The position numbers were made by a program, and so were the translations under genes. Below the pieces are notes generated by a model that was not told the DNA's origin, ran no database searches, and saw only the letters and a program-made list of their open reading frames with translations. From Pseudomonadota bacterium (GTDB lineage Bacteria; Pseudomonadota; Gammaproteobacteria; Xanthomonadales; Xanthomonadaceae), in the NCBI GenBank assembly GCA_023388955.1, contig JAEWFH010000030.1:1-20067 (forward strand): DNA of 20,067 nucleotides, given 5' to 3'. Numbering within the stretch: position 1 is the first letter of the stretch; every line of letters starts with the position of its first letter. This document shows positions 1 to 7,321 of this stretch, piece by piece.

Positions 1-18
1 TGCCGGGTGGACCCGGCA
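1..18 (-). terminator. Hairpin downstream of rpmE2 (probable terminator, cut by window edge)
   Basis: A perfect inverted repeat, TGCCGGG / CCCGGCA around a 4-base loop, lies 6 bases past the L31 stop codon on the minus strand. Any U-tract would fall outside the window, so intrinsic termination cannot be confirmed. Position and stem strength make a terminator for the L31 transcript the simplest reading. Confidence 0.5.
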
Positions 19-24
19 CGCGGA

Positions 25-276
25 TTACTTGGCGTAGCGCTTGCGGAAGCGGTCCACGCGGCCACCGGTGTCCATGATCTTGTGCTTGCCGGTGTAGAAC
101 GGGTGCGAGGCCGAGGAGATGTCGACCTTCACCAGCGGGTATTCGTTACCGTCCTCCCACTTGATCGTCTCGTTCTTCTTGCCGGAGGCAAGCGTCGAGC
201 GGGTGAGGAACTGAAAGTCGGTGGTCACGTCCTGGAACACGACTTCGCGGTATTCGGGATGGATGCCGGCTTTCAT
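25..276 (-). CDS. rpmE2: 50S ribosomal protein L31 type B (zinc-independent)
   Basis: An 83-residue protein starting MKAGIHPEYREVVFQD, with the family signatures WEDGNEYPLVKV, SSASHPFYTGKH and a basic C-terminus ending KRYAK. L31 sits at the inter-subunit bridge of the ribosome. The protein has no cysteine, so it is the C-minus (type B) paralogue that lacks the zinc ribbon and is typically used under zinc limitation. It is slightly longer than most type B proteins because of the ASGKKN stretch near residues 30-35. Many bacteria repress this paralogue with Zur, but I see no clear Zur palindrome upstream. It is probably transcribed alone: a good promoter precedes it and a hairpin follows. Identification is very secure; Zur control is untested. 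Confidence 0.96.
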   Translation of the reverse strand: MKAGIHPEYREVVFQDVTTDFQFLTRSTLASGKKNETIKWEDGNEYPLVKVDISSASHPFYTGKHKIMDTGGRVDRFRKRYAK

Positions 277-311
277 GGCAACTCACATGGGAATCTGGAA
301 GGAAGCTGCGC

Positions 312-340
312 AGTATGGCGCAGCAGTCGGTTCGACGCAA
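312..340 (-). promoter_or_regulatory. Sigma-70 type promoter of rpmE2
   Basis: On the minus strand, TTGCGT (340-335) and CATACT (317-312) are separated by exactly 17 bases. Transcription would start near 305, leaving a leader of about 29 bases before the L31 ATG at 276. It lies in the 83-base gap between the nucleoside hydrolase and rpmE2, so L31 can be expressed independently of the upstream gene. Confidence 0.6.
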
Positions 341-359
341 GGCCGACGGCGATGGCCTT

Positions 360-1292
360 TCAGGCGGCGGCCAGCGCCGCCCGTACCTGCGCCTCGAACC
401 GGGCCTGGTCGTAGCGCAGCATGATGTCCACGCCCTCGCCCCCGGGGCCGCGCCAGTCGACCACCGTCGCACCACGCCCGTGGCGCCCCTCGGTCTCCAC
501 CTGCAGCGGACGGCGCACCGACTCGAGCACCCCGCCGGGCTGCAGCGCCAGCGCCATCGCCAGGGCATCGGCGGAGTGCCAGTACTCGCCGCGGCGGTCG
601 GCGGACCACTCCCGGGTCCGGCGCGAGATGTCGCGGTAGAACCGTGCCCGCGGGCTGTCCGCGTCCAGCCATTCCAGCACCCGGTCGTGGTGCAGGCCGT
701 GGGCCAGGGTCGCTTCCCAGTCCGCCAGTTCGATGCGCTCGAAAGCGTCGAACACCACCTTGGCCGCCTCCGGGTCGTAGCCGACGTTGAACTCGGCCGC
801 CGCGGTCAGGTTGCCATGGCCGGTTACCGCTCCGCCCATCACCACCAGGCGGGCGACCCGCTCCGGCAGCGTCGGGTCCAGGCGCAGGGCCAACGCCAGG
901 TTGGTCAGCGGCCCCAGCGCCACCAGCAACAGGCGCCCGGCGTGCTCGTGCGACAGCCGCAGGATTGCCAGCGCCGCGTGCTCGCTGTTGGCCTGGCGCG
1001 GGCTGGGCGAATAGCCGGTGTCACCAAAGCCATCGGCACCATGCACGTCGGCGGCATCCTCGCAGGGATGCACCAGCGGGCCTTCGGCGCCAGGGAAGAC
1101 GGGAACCCCGTCCTGCCCCGCCACCTCGCACAGCTTCAGCGCGTTGCGCACGGTATGCGCCAGGCCCACGTTGCCGGCGACGATCGACAGGCCGAGCACG
1201 CGGTGGCCAGGGTCGTTGAATGCCATCAGCAAGGCCAGCGCATCGTCGACGCCGGGATCGGTGTCGATCAGCAGGGGAATCGGATCGGTCAT
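360..1292 (-). CDS. Nucleoside hydrolase, inosine/uridine-preferring family
   Basis: A 310-residue protein, normal length for the IunH/RihA-C family, which cleaves the N-glycosidic bond of ribonucleosides to free base and ribose for salvage. The N-terminus carries the calcium-binding signature IDTDPGVDDA (about residues 9-18). Further on are the ribose-binding AEFNVGYDPEAA segment and a C-terminal HSADALAMA segment whose aspartate matches the last calcium ligand. The ATG at 1292 places the DTDPGVDD motif close to the N-terminus as in the family; the frame stays open 16 codons upstream without homology-like sequence. No signal peptide is seen, so it is cytoplasmic. It lies 66 bases downstream of recG on the same strand. 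Substrate preference (purine, pyrimidine or broad) cannot be read from the sequence, so no symbol is given. Confidence 0.92.
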   Translation of the reverse strand: MTDPIPLLIDTDPGVDDALALLMAFNDPGHRVLGLSIVAGNVGLAHTVRNALKLCEVAGQDGVPVFPGAEGPLVHPCEDAADVHGADGFGDTGYSPSPRQANSEHAALAILRLSHEHAGRLLLVALGPLTNLALALRLDPTLPERVARLVVMGGAVTGHGNLTAAAEFNVGYDPEAAKVVFDAFERIELADWEATLAHGLHHDRVLEWLDADSPRARFYRDISRRTREWSADRRGEYWHSADALAMALALQPGGVLESVRRPLQVETEGRHGRGATVVDWRGPGGEGVDIMLRYDQARFEAQVRAALAAA

Positions 1293-1358
1293 GTCGCTCG
1301 CATCCTGCAAGGGGCCGGGCAGTCTGTCACCTGCGGCCACGCGCGGCCAGACACCGGG

Positions 1359-3494
1359 TCACGCCGCGGCAAAACGCACCGCGCCGCCAACCCAGCGCGC
1401 GACGATCCGGTCGGCGGTGGCCGGCGAGTGCTCCAGCAGCGTGTCCGACAGCGCCTGCACCCGCGGCAGCAGGTCGGCGTCGCGGGCCAGGTCGGCCAGG
1501 CGGAACTCCGCCAGGCCGGTCTGGCGCGTGCCCAGCACCTCGCCGGGGCCGCGCAGCTCCAGGTCGCGCTCGGCGATCAGGAAGCCGTCGTTGCTCTCGC
1601 GCATCGTCTCCAGGCGCAGGCGGGCGGTCTGCGACAGCGGCGCCTGGTAGAGCAGCACGCAGGACGACTCCGCGCTGCCCCGCCCCACCCGGCCGCGCAG
1701 CTGGTGTAGCTGGGCCAGGCCCAGGCGCTCGGCGTTCTCGATGATCATCAGCGAGGCATTGGGCACGTCCACCCCGACCTCGATCACCGTGGTGGCGACC
1801 AGCAGGCCGATCGCGCCGGACTTGAACCGGGCCATCACCGACTGCTTTTCCGCCGGCTTCATGCGCCCGTGCACCAGGCCCACGCACAGCTCCGGCAACT
1901 GCTCCGACAGGCGCTCGAAGGTCGTCTGCGCGGCCTCGGCCTCGATGCGCATGGCCGCACCCGCCGCGGCACCCTCCTCGGGCTCGTCGATCAGGGTGCA
2001 CACCCAGTAGGCCTGGCGCCCTTCGGCGCAGGCGGCGCGGATGCGTTCGACCAGCTGCGGGCGGCGCGAGGCCGCCAGGGCCACCGTCCGCACCGGGGTA
2101 CGGCCCGGCGGGAGCTCGTCGATCACCGACACGTCCAGGTCGGCATAGGCGGACATGGCCAGGGTGCGCGGAATCGGGGTCGCGGTCATCACCAGCTGGT
2201 GCGGGACGATGCCTTCGCCGGCGGCGCCCTTGTCGCGCAATGCCAGGCGCTGGTGGACGCCGAAGCGGTGCTGCTCGTCGATGATCGCCAGCGCCAGGCG
2301 CGCGAACTCCACGCCCTCCTGCATCAGCGCATGGGTGCCCACGACCACCTGGGCCTGCCCGGAGGCGATGCGTTCCAGCACCGCGGCGCGGGCCTTGCCG
2401 GTGACCTTGCCGGCCAGCCAGGCGAGCTGTACGCCCAGTGGCTCCAGCCACGCCGACAGGTTGGCCATGTGCTGCTCGGCCAGCAGTTCGGTGGGCGCCA
2501 TCAGCGCCGCCTGACGGCCCGCAGCCACCGCCAGCAGCGCCGCCATCGCCGCGACCACGGTCTTGCCGGAGCCGACATCGCCCTGCACCAGCCGCAGCAT
2601 CGGCACCGGGCAGGACAGGTCGGCGCGCAGCTCATCGAACACCCGCTGCTGGGCCGCGGTCAGCGGGAACGGCAGCGAGTCGCGCAGCGCCATCGCCAGC
2701 ACCGGGTCGGCCAGGGCCGGCGCGGCATGGGCGCGGCGCGCGATGCGCTGGCGGCGCAGGCTCAGGTTGTGCGCGAGCAACTCCTCCAGTGCCAGCCGCC
2801 GCTGCGCGGGATGGGTACCGGCCAGCAGCGCGGCCAGGTCGGCCTCGCGCGGGGGGCGGTGGACGGTCAGCAGCGCCTCGCGCAGCGAAGGCAGGCCCTC
2901 GCGCATCGCGGCGGGCAGCAGTTCGAGCTCGTCGTCACCGGGAATCCGGTCCAGCGCCGCGCCGATGAAGCGCCGCAGCGTCACCGGACCCACGCCCTCG
3001 ATGGCCGGATAGACCGGGTCCAGGCTCTCGCCCAGCTCGTCCCCGTCCTCCTCCTCGAGCACCCGGTAGCTGGGGTGCACGATCTCCAGCCCGTTCTGCC
3101 CCGGCCGGGCGGTGCCGTAGGCACGCACCCGGACGCCGGCGCGGAACTGGTTCACCTGCGCGGAGCGGAAATGGAAGAAGCGCAGCACCAGGGCGCCATG
3201 CGACTCGTCCGCCAGGGCGACCTTCAGCACCGGCCGGTAGCGGAATCCGCGCTGGACCGCCTGCACCCGGCCCTCGACCTGGACGGTGTCGCCCGGCCGG
3301 ACCAGGCCGATCGGGGTGATCCGGGTCCGGTCCTCGTACTGCCGCGGCAGCTGCAACCACAGGTCCTGCAGCGTGAGCAGCCCGCGCGCGGCGAGCTTCT
3401 CCGCCATTTTCGGCCCGCAACCGGGCAGGCCGGTGAGCGGCGTGTCGCCGATCGCCGCCAGCGCCGGTGCGGGCCGGGGACTGCGTCTAGCCAA
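1359..3494 (-). CDS. recG: ATP-dependent DNA helicase RecG
   Basis: Superfamily 2 helicase that regresses stalled forks and processes Holliday junctions and R-loops. The N-terminal wedge (OB-fold) domain covers roughly residues 1-250, including the helix-hairpin-like LPGCGPKMAEKLAARGL and DRTRITPIG. Helicase motifs follow: Walker A QGDVGSGKT, DEQHRFGV (motif II), TATPIPRTLAMS (III), LVHGRMKPAEKQ (IV), ATTVIEVGVDVPNA (V) and QLRGRVGRG (VI). The C-terminus has the RecG-typical LRGPGEVLGTRQTG. The start is uncertain. An ATG at 3527 would lie inside ridA and add 11 residues unlike RecG N-termini. The TTG at 3494 gives 711 residues beginning (M)ARRSPRPAP and overlaps the ridA stop by 8 bases, consistent with translational coupling. 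No strong Shine-Dalgarno is visible before the TTG. In E. coli recG follows spoT-trmH; here ridA occupies the place of trmH. Confidence 0.95.
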   Translation of the reverse strand: MARRSPRPAPALAAIGDTPLTGLPGCGPKMAEKLAARGLLTLQDLWLQLPRQYEDRTRITPIGLVRPGDTVQVEGRVQAVQRGFRYRPVLKVALADESHGALVLRFFHFRSAQVNQFRAGVRVRAYGTARPGQNGLEIVHPSYRVLEEEDGDELGESLDPVYPAIEGVGPVTLRRFIGAALDRIPGDDELELLPAAMREGLPSLREALLTVHRPPREADLAALLAGTHPAQRRLALEELLAHNLSLRRQRIARRAHAAPALADPVLAMALRDSLPFPLTAAQQRVFDELRADLSCPVPMLRLVQGDVGSGKTVVAAMAALLAVAAGRQAALMAPTELLAEQHMANLSAWLEPLGVQLAWLAGKVTGKARAAVLERIASGQAQVVVGTHALMQEGVEFARLALAIIDEQHRFGVHQRLALRDKGAAGEGIVPHQLVMTATPIPRTLAMSAYADLDVSVIDELPPGRTPVRTVALAASRRPQLVERIRAACAEGRQAYWVCTLIDEPEEGAAAGAAMRIEAEAAQTTFERLSEQLPELCVGLVHGRMKPAEKQSVMARFKSGAIGLLVATTVIEVGVDVPNASLMIIENAERLGLAQLHQLRGRVGRGSAESSCVLLYQAPLSQTARLRLETMRESNDGFLIAERDLELRGPGEVLGTRQTGLAEFRLADLARDADLLPRVQALSDTLLEHSPATADRIVARWVGGAVRFAAA

Positions 3495-3870
3495 GGACCA
3501 GGACGGCGTCGACCTCGAAGGCCGCACCCTTGGGCAGGCCCGACACTTCGATGGTGGAGCGTGCCGGGTACGGGGCCTGGAAGTACTCGGACATGACCTG
3601 GTTGACCTTGGCGAACTCGCCCAGGTCGGTCAGGTACAGGCCCAGCCGGACCACCTGGTCCAGCGAGCCGCCGGCCGCTTCGCAGACCGCCTTGAGGTTG
3701 TCGAAGGAGCGGCGCGCCTGGGCGGCGACATCACCTTCCACGATCTCGCCGGTCGCGGGGTCGAGCGGGATCTGGCCCGACAGGTAGACGGTCTGGCCGG
3801 CCTTCACGGCCTGCGAGTAGGGGCCGATCGCGGCGGGGGCCTGGTCGGTGTTGATCGGGGTACGGGACAT
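3487..3870 (-). CDS. ridA: RidA-family reactive intermediate deaminase
   Basis: A 127-residue YjgF/YER057c/UK114 protein that hydrolyses reactive enamine/imine intermediates (for example 2-aminoacrylate released by PLP-dependent threonine/serine dehydratase) to ketoacids and ammonia, acting as a cytoplasmic trimer. Diagnostic segments are APAAIGPYSQAV near the N-terminus, YLSGQIPLDP, and the catalytic arginine in PARSTIEVSGLPKGA. The ATG at 3870 is preceded by a GGAG Shine-Dalgarno at proper spacing and gives the normal family start MSRTPINTDQAP. An in-frame ATG at 3900 is less likely. It begins 43 bases after spoT and its stop overlaps the proposed recG TTG by 8 bases, so it belongs to the spoT-recG transcript. 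Confidence 0.95.
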   Translation of the reverse strand: MSRTPINTDQAPAAIGPYSQAVKAGQTVYLSGQIPLDPATGEIVEGDVAAQARRSFDNLKAVCEAAGGSLDQVVRLGLYLTDLGEFAKVNQVMSEYFQAPYPARSTIEVSGLPKGAAFEVDAVLVLG

Positions 3871-3913
3871 GTGCGCTCCGGGCTGGTGGGGACGCGACAT
3901 TGTAGGGGGCCGG

Positions 3914-6091
3914 TCAGATCCGCTGGATACCCAGCACCACCTGCAGGCGCCGCACGCGGCGGATCACGTTGGCAATGTGGCGCCGGTCGCGGACCTCGAT
4001 GCCGAAGCGCAGCACCGCCACGTTGATGTCGCGCTCCAGGTACTCCACCCGGTCGATGTTGGACTCGGCCTCGGCGATCGCGGCCGCCACCCGCGCCAGC
4101 GCACCGGGCCGGTTGTCGACCTCGATGCGCAGCGCGGCGGCGAAGTCGCCCTCGACCTTGCGGTCCCAGCCCACCGCCACCCAGCGCTCGGGCGACTTGC
4201 GGTAGTCGACGATGTTCGGACAGTCCAGCCGGTGCACCACCACGCCGCGGCCGGAGGTATGGAAGCCCATCACCTCGTCGCCCGGCAGCGGCAGGCAGCA
4301 GTTGCCGAAGCTGATCACCCCGCGCTCGGTGCCGGTGATCATGATCCGGTCGTGCGCCAGGGCCGGGATCGCGCCGCCCTTGCGCGGCACCTCGCGGCCG
4401 GTCTCGCCGGCCAGCGCCAGCGCCACCTGTCCCGGCATCCGGTTGCCCAGGGCGATGTCGGCCAGCAGCGCCTCCAGGCGCGGATAGCGGTTCTCGCCCA
4501 GATACGCCTGCAGGCGCACGTCGGGTACCCGCTCCACCGAGCTGCCCAGCGTTTCCAGCGCACGGTCGAGCATGCGGTGCCCCAGCTGCACCGCGTCCTC
4601 GTGCCCGATCAGCTTGAGCTGCTGGCGGATCGCGGTGCGCGCCTTGCCGGTGACCACGAATTCCAGCCACTGCGGCTTGGGCACCGAGGAACGGGCGGTG
4701 ATGATCTCCACCCGCTGGCCGTTGCTGGGCGCGGTACGCAGCGGCACCAGCCTGCCGTCCACGCGCGCGGCCACGGCCTGGTTGCCCACGTCGGTATGCA
4801 CCGCGTAGGCGAAATCCAGCGCGGTGGAGTTGCGCGGCAGCGCCAGGATGTCGCCCTTGGGCGAGAACAGGTAGACGTCGTCGGGGAACAGGTCGACCTT
4901 GACGTTTTCCAGGAACTCCAGCGGCGAACCGGCCGCGGTCTGCGCCTCCAGCAGCCCCGTGATCCAGTTGTAGGCCCGGCTCTGCGCGCTGTTGGGACCC
5001 TCGGCCCCGTCCTTGTACGACCAGTGCGCCGCAATCCCCCGCTCGGCCACCAGGTCCATCTCGGCGGTGCGCAGCTGGACCTCGATCGGGCTGCCGTCCG
5101 GCCCGAACAGCACCGTGTGCAGCGACTGGTAGCCGTTGGCCTTGGGAATGGCGATGAAGTCGCGGAAGCGGGCGTCCAGCGGCTTGTAGGTGGCATGCGC
5201 CACGCCCAGTGCGTGGTAGCAGTTGGCCACCCGCTCCAGGATGACGCGGAAGCCGAACACGTCCATTACCTGGGCGAAGCTCTTGTTCTCCGCGCGCATC
5301 TTCGTATAGACGCTCCACGGCGACTTGACCCGGCTGATGATCCGGTGCTCGAGCTTCTCCTTTGCGAGCCTCTGGGCCAGGGTCGCCTCGATCTTGGCCA
5401 GCAGCTCGCGGCGCAGCAGCGGCTGGCTGCGGATGCGCTTCTCGATCACCGCATGGCGCCACGGGTGCAGCGCGCGGAAGCCCAGGTCCTGCAGCTCGGC
5501 CTTGACCAGGTTCATGCCCAGGCGCTGGGCGATGGGAGCGTAGATCTCCAGCGTCTCGCGGGCGATGCGGGTGCGCGCCTCCGGCGACTGCGCGCCCAGG
5601 GTGCGCATGTTGTGCAACCGGTCGGCAAGCTTGATCAGGATGACCCGCAGGTCGCGCGACATCGCCAGCAGCATCTTGCGGAAGCTCTCGGCGGTCGCCT
5701 CCTGGCGGTCGCGGAACTGCAGCTTGTCGAGCTTGGTGACCCCGTCCACCAGTTCGGCCACGGTCTCGCCGAACTCCGCCGCGATCGCCTCGCGGGTCAG
5801 CGGGGTGTCCTCGATGGTGTCGTGCAGGATCGCCGCCAGCAGCGTCTCCACGTCCAGGCGCTGCTCGGCCAGGACCTGGGCCACGGCCACCGGGTGGGTG
5901 ATGTAGGGCTCGCCGGACTTGCGGACCTGCCCGGCATGGGCCGCCGAGCCGACCGACCAGGCCCGGCGCAGCAACGCCAGCTGGTCCGGTGCGAGGTAGC
6001 CTGCAGCGCGCTCGAAATCGCGCACGTACTGCGGCAGTTCCGGGTCGCCGGATGCCGGGGTGCTGGTGGTGGGGGATTCAAGCGCGCGCAT
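3914..6091 (-). CDS. spoT: Bifunctional (p)ppGpp synthetase/hydrolase SpoT
   Basis: A 725-residue long RSH protein controlling (p)ppGpp. The N-terminal HD hydrolase has intact metal/substrate residues: H52, R57, H66, the HD pair at 90-91 and ED at 94-95, plus KLADRLHNMRTL. The synthetase domain follows, with SVYTKM, MDVFGFRVIL, FIAIPKANGYQSLHTVLFGPDG and EVQLRT. Regulatory regions are next: TGS (DVYLFSPKGDILALPRNST), the conserved-cysteine segment FGNCCLPLPGDEV and a C-terminal ACT domain (EVDNRPGALARVAAAIAE). Hydrolase residues are complete, so this is SpoT/Rel-like rather than a hydrolase-dead RelA. The ATG at 6091 gives a family-like N-terminus; 28 more codons stay open upstream (to 6175) across the intergenic stem-loop and look non-coding. 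It follows rpoZ by 123 bases and precedes ridA, as in the enterobacterial gmk-rpoZ-spoT order. Confidence 0.97.
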   Translation of the reverse strand: MRALESPTTSTPASGDPELPQYVRDFERAAGYLAPDQLALLRRAWSVGSAAHAGQVRKSGEPYITHPVAVAQVLAEQRLDVETLLAAILHDTIEDTPLTREAIAAEFGETVAELVDGVTKLDKLQFRDRQEATAESFRKMLLAMSRDLRVILIKLADRLHNMRTLGAQSPEARTRIARETLEIYAPIAQRLGMNLVKAELQDLGFRALHPWRHAVIEKRIRSQPLLRRELLAKIEATLAQRLAKEKLEHRIISRVKSPWSVYTKMRAENKSFAQVMDVFGFRVILERVANCYHALGVAHATYKPLDARFRDFIAIPKANGYQSLHTVLFGPDGSPIEVQLRTAEMDLVAERGIAAHWSYKDGAEGPNSAQSRAYNWITGLLEAQTAAGSPLEFLENVKVDLFPDDVYLFSPKGDILALPRNSTALDFAYAVHTDVGNQAVAARVDGRLVPLRTAPSNGQRVEIITARSSVPKPQWLEFVVTGKARTAIRQQLKLIGHEDAVQLGHRMLDRALETLGSSVERVPDVRLQAYLGENRYPRLEALLADIALGNRMPGQVALALAGETGREVPRKGGAIPALAHDRIMITGTERGVISFGNCCLPLPGDEVMGFHTSGRGVVVHRLDCPNIVDYRKSPERWVAVGWDRKVEGDFAAALRIEVDNRPGALARVAAAIAEAESNIDRVEYLERDINVAVLRFGIEVRDRRHIANVIRRVRRLQVVLGIQRI

Positions 6092-6141
6092 GCTGGCATC
6101 TTGGCGCTGGCCACCGCGGCACGCAACGCGCCATAACGCGG

Positions 6142-6205
6142 CGACCCCGCACGGGGCGGGGTCGTCGGGCAACACGGCGATGGGCCGGTGGCGCCAAACG
6201 GCGCC
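6142..6205 (-). other. Two stem-loops in the rpoZ-spoT gap
   Basis: The 123-base gap holds two perfect inverted repeats. GGCGCC / GGCGCC around a 4-base loop (6190-6205) lies 9 bases past the rpoZ stop. A 9-bp stem CGACCCCGC / GCGGGGTCG around 5 bases lies at 6142-6164. Neither is followed by a T-run on the minus strand, so they are not standard intrinsic terminators. They could reduce read-through, stabilise the rpoZ mRNA 3' end, or mark a processing site before spoT. I found no convincing promoter between them and spoT. Confidence 0.5.
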
Positions 6206-6214
6206 GGGCGGGAC

Positions 6215-6514
6215 TCAGTCCTCGCCCTTGGCCAGGTCCTCGTCGGCGACCATCTCGGCGGCCGCCCACTCCATCGCCTCGCGCTCCTTGCGCTCGCGCT
6301 CGGCCTTCTCCACGGCATCGACGTACTCGGTGTCGATGGCGCGGGCGGCGATCTCGCGCAGGGCGAGCACGGTGGGCTTGTCGTCGGATTCGCTGTTGTC
6401 CAGCTGCGGCTCGACGCCGTTGGCCAGCTGGCGCGCGCGCCGGGCGGCCATCATGACGAGCTCGAAGCGGTTGTCGACTACCTGCAGGCAGTCCTCTACG
6501 GTGATGCGGGCCAT
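6215..6514 (-). CDS. rpoZ: DNA-directed RNA polymerase omega subunit
   Basis: A 99-residue omega subunit, which wraps the beta-prime C-terminus, assists RNA polymerase assembly and forms part of ppGpp site 1 in proteobacteria. The conserved N-terminus MARITVEDCLQVVDNRFELV is followed by the AARRARQLANG helix and KPTVLALREIAA. The C-terminal tail is acidic and helical. The ATG at 6514 has a clear AGGAG Shine-Dalgarno with appropriate spacing; the frame extends 22 codons upstream but without conservation. It lies between gmk and spoT as in many gammaproteobacteria, so the ppGpp-responsive polymerase subunit and the ppGpp hydrolase are adjacent. Confidence 0.97.
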   Translation of the reverse strand: MARITVEDCLQVVDNRFELVMMAARRARQLANGVEPQLDNSESDDKPTVLALREIAARAIDTEYVDAVEKAERERKEREAMEWAAAEMVADEDLAKGED

Positions 6515-6564
6515 GGGGCTCCTGCCGGCCTGATGGCCGTCATGGGGGATAAAGGGGGTACGGG

Positions 6565-6594
6565 AGTCTAGCCGACGCACCGGACCGACGGCAA
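6565..6594 (-). promoter_or_regulatory. Candidate rpoZ promoter overlapping a stem-loop
   Basis: On the minus strand TTGCCG (6594-6589) and TAGACT (6570-6565) are 18 bases apart, predicting a start near 6558 and a leader of about 45 bases before rpoZ. The -35 box lies within one arm of an 8-bp inverted repeat (GACGGCAA 6587-6594 / TTGCCGTC 6603-6610) that sits just after the gmk stop. That repeat could act as a gmk 3' hairpin, though it has no T-run. Confidence 0.5.
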
Positions 6595-6616
6595 GTTCGC
6601 GTTTGCCGTCAAGGGC

Positions 6617-7243
6617 TTACGGGTCAGCTGCGAGCAGGCTTGTGATCAGCCGCCCGTGCCGGGCCGCCTGCACCGACCGGCGCAGCCGGCTGGCGGTGAA
6701 GATCGAGCACAGCTCCTCGACCGCCACCGCGAATTCCTCGTTGACCACCACGTAATCGAACTCGCCGTAGTGCGACATCTCCTCGCGCGCCGCAGCCAGG
6801 CGGCGGACGATGACTTCCTCGCTGTCCTGGCCGCGCTTGCGCATGCGCTGCTCCAGCGCATCACGGGACGGCGGCAGGATGAACACGCTGATCGCGCCGG
6901 GCACCTTCTCGCGGACCTGGCGCGCACCCTGCCAGTCGATCTCCAGCAGGACGTCGTTACCCGAGGCCAGCTGCGGCTCGACCGACTGCCTGGCGGTGCC
7001 CTTCCAGTCGCCATGGACCCGTGCGCACTCGAAGAAATCGCCCGCCGCGACCATGCGCTCGAACTCCGCCTCGTCGACGAAGTGGTAGTGCTCGGCATGC
7101 CGCTCGCCGGGACGCGGGGCGCGCGAGGTGAAGGAGATCGACAGGCGGATCGCCGGATCGCGGGCCAGCACGGCGTTGACCAGGCTGGACTTGCCGGCGC
7201 CGGACGGCGCGGAAACGATGAACAGGGTGCCGCGCGAGCTCAT
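6617..7243 (-). CDS. gmk: Guanylate kinase
   Basis: A 208-residue enzyme phosphorylating GMP to GDP with ATP, essential for GTP/dGTP and the ppGpp precursor pool. The P-loop SAPSGAGKSSL lies near residues 9-19. The GMP-binding region contains SFTSRAPRPGE, HYHFVDEAEF and FECARVHGDWKGT, followed by EIDWQGARQVR and the lid/arginine region FILPPSRDALEQRMRKRGQD. The start MSSRGTLFIVSAPSG at 7243 matches family length; the 12-codon upstream extension (to 7279) overlaps the probable promoter and is rejected. The Shine-Dalgarno is weak. It is downstream of yicC (78 bases) and upstream of rpoZ (102 bases). Confidence 0.97.
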   Translation of the reverse strand: MSSRGTLFIVSAPSGAGKSSLVNAVLARDPAIRLSISFTSRAPRPGERHAEHYHFVDEAEFERMVAAGDFFECARVHGDWKGTARQSVEPQLASGNDVLLEIDWQGARQVREKVPGAISVFILPPSRDALEQRMRKRGQDSEEVIVRRLAAAREEMSHYGEFDYVVVNEEFAVAVEELCSIFTASRLRRSVQAARHGRLITSLLAADP

Positions 7244-7277
7244 GGAAGTTGTGCCTTGGGCCGGTCGTGCGGGGCGC

Positions 7278-7286
7278 ACTTTAGCA
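7278..7286 (-). promoter_or_regulatory. Candidate extended -10 promoter for gmk
   Basis: On the minus strand TGCTAAAGT fits an extended -10 element (TGn followed by TAAAGT). The predicted start is near 7271, 28 bases before the gmk ATG. No good -35 box is visible at 16-18 bases upstream, as is common for extended -10 promoters. It lies in the gap after the yicC stop, giving gmk-rpoZ-spoT possible expression independent of yicC. Confidence 0.45.
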
Positions 7287-7321
7287 GAGCGCCCCGGGGA
7301 CCGGCCGCCGGGCGACGACGC

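Noticed and set aside
277..359. Zur operator before rpmE2
   Set aside because: Expected from family knowledge for a cysteine-free L31, but I could not find a convincing AT-rich palindrome here.
1869..3596. A 575-codon plus-strand open frame opposite recG
   Set aside because: Shadow of recG; composition is rich in Arg, Gln, His and Gly with no recognisable domain.
3848..6136. A 762-codon open frame on the plus strand opposite spoT
   Set aside because: It is antisense to a fully conserved SpoT, has low-complexity His/Gln/Arg/Leu composition and matches no family. Long antisense frames are common in GC-rich DNA.
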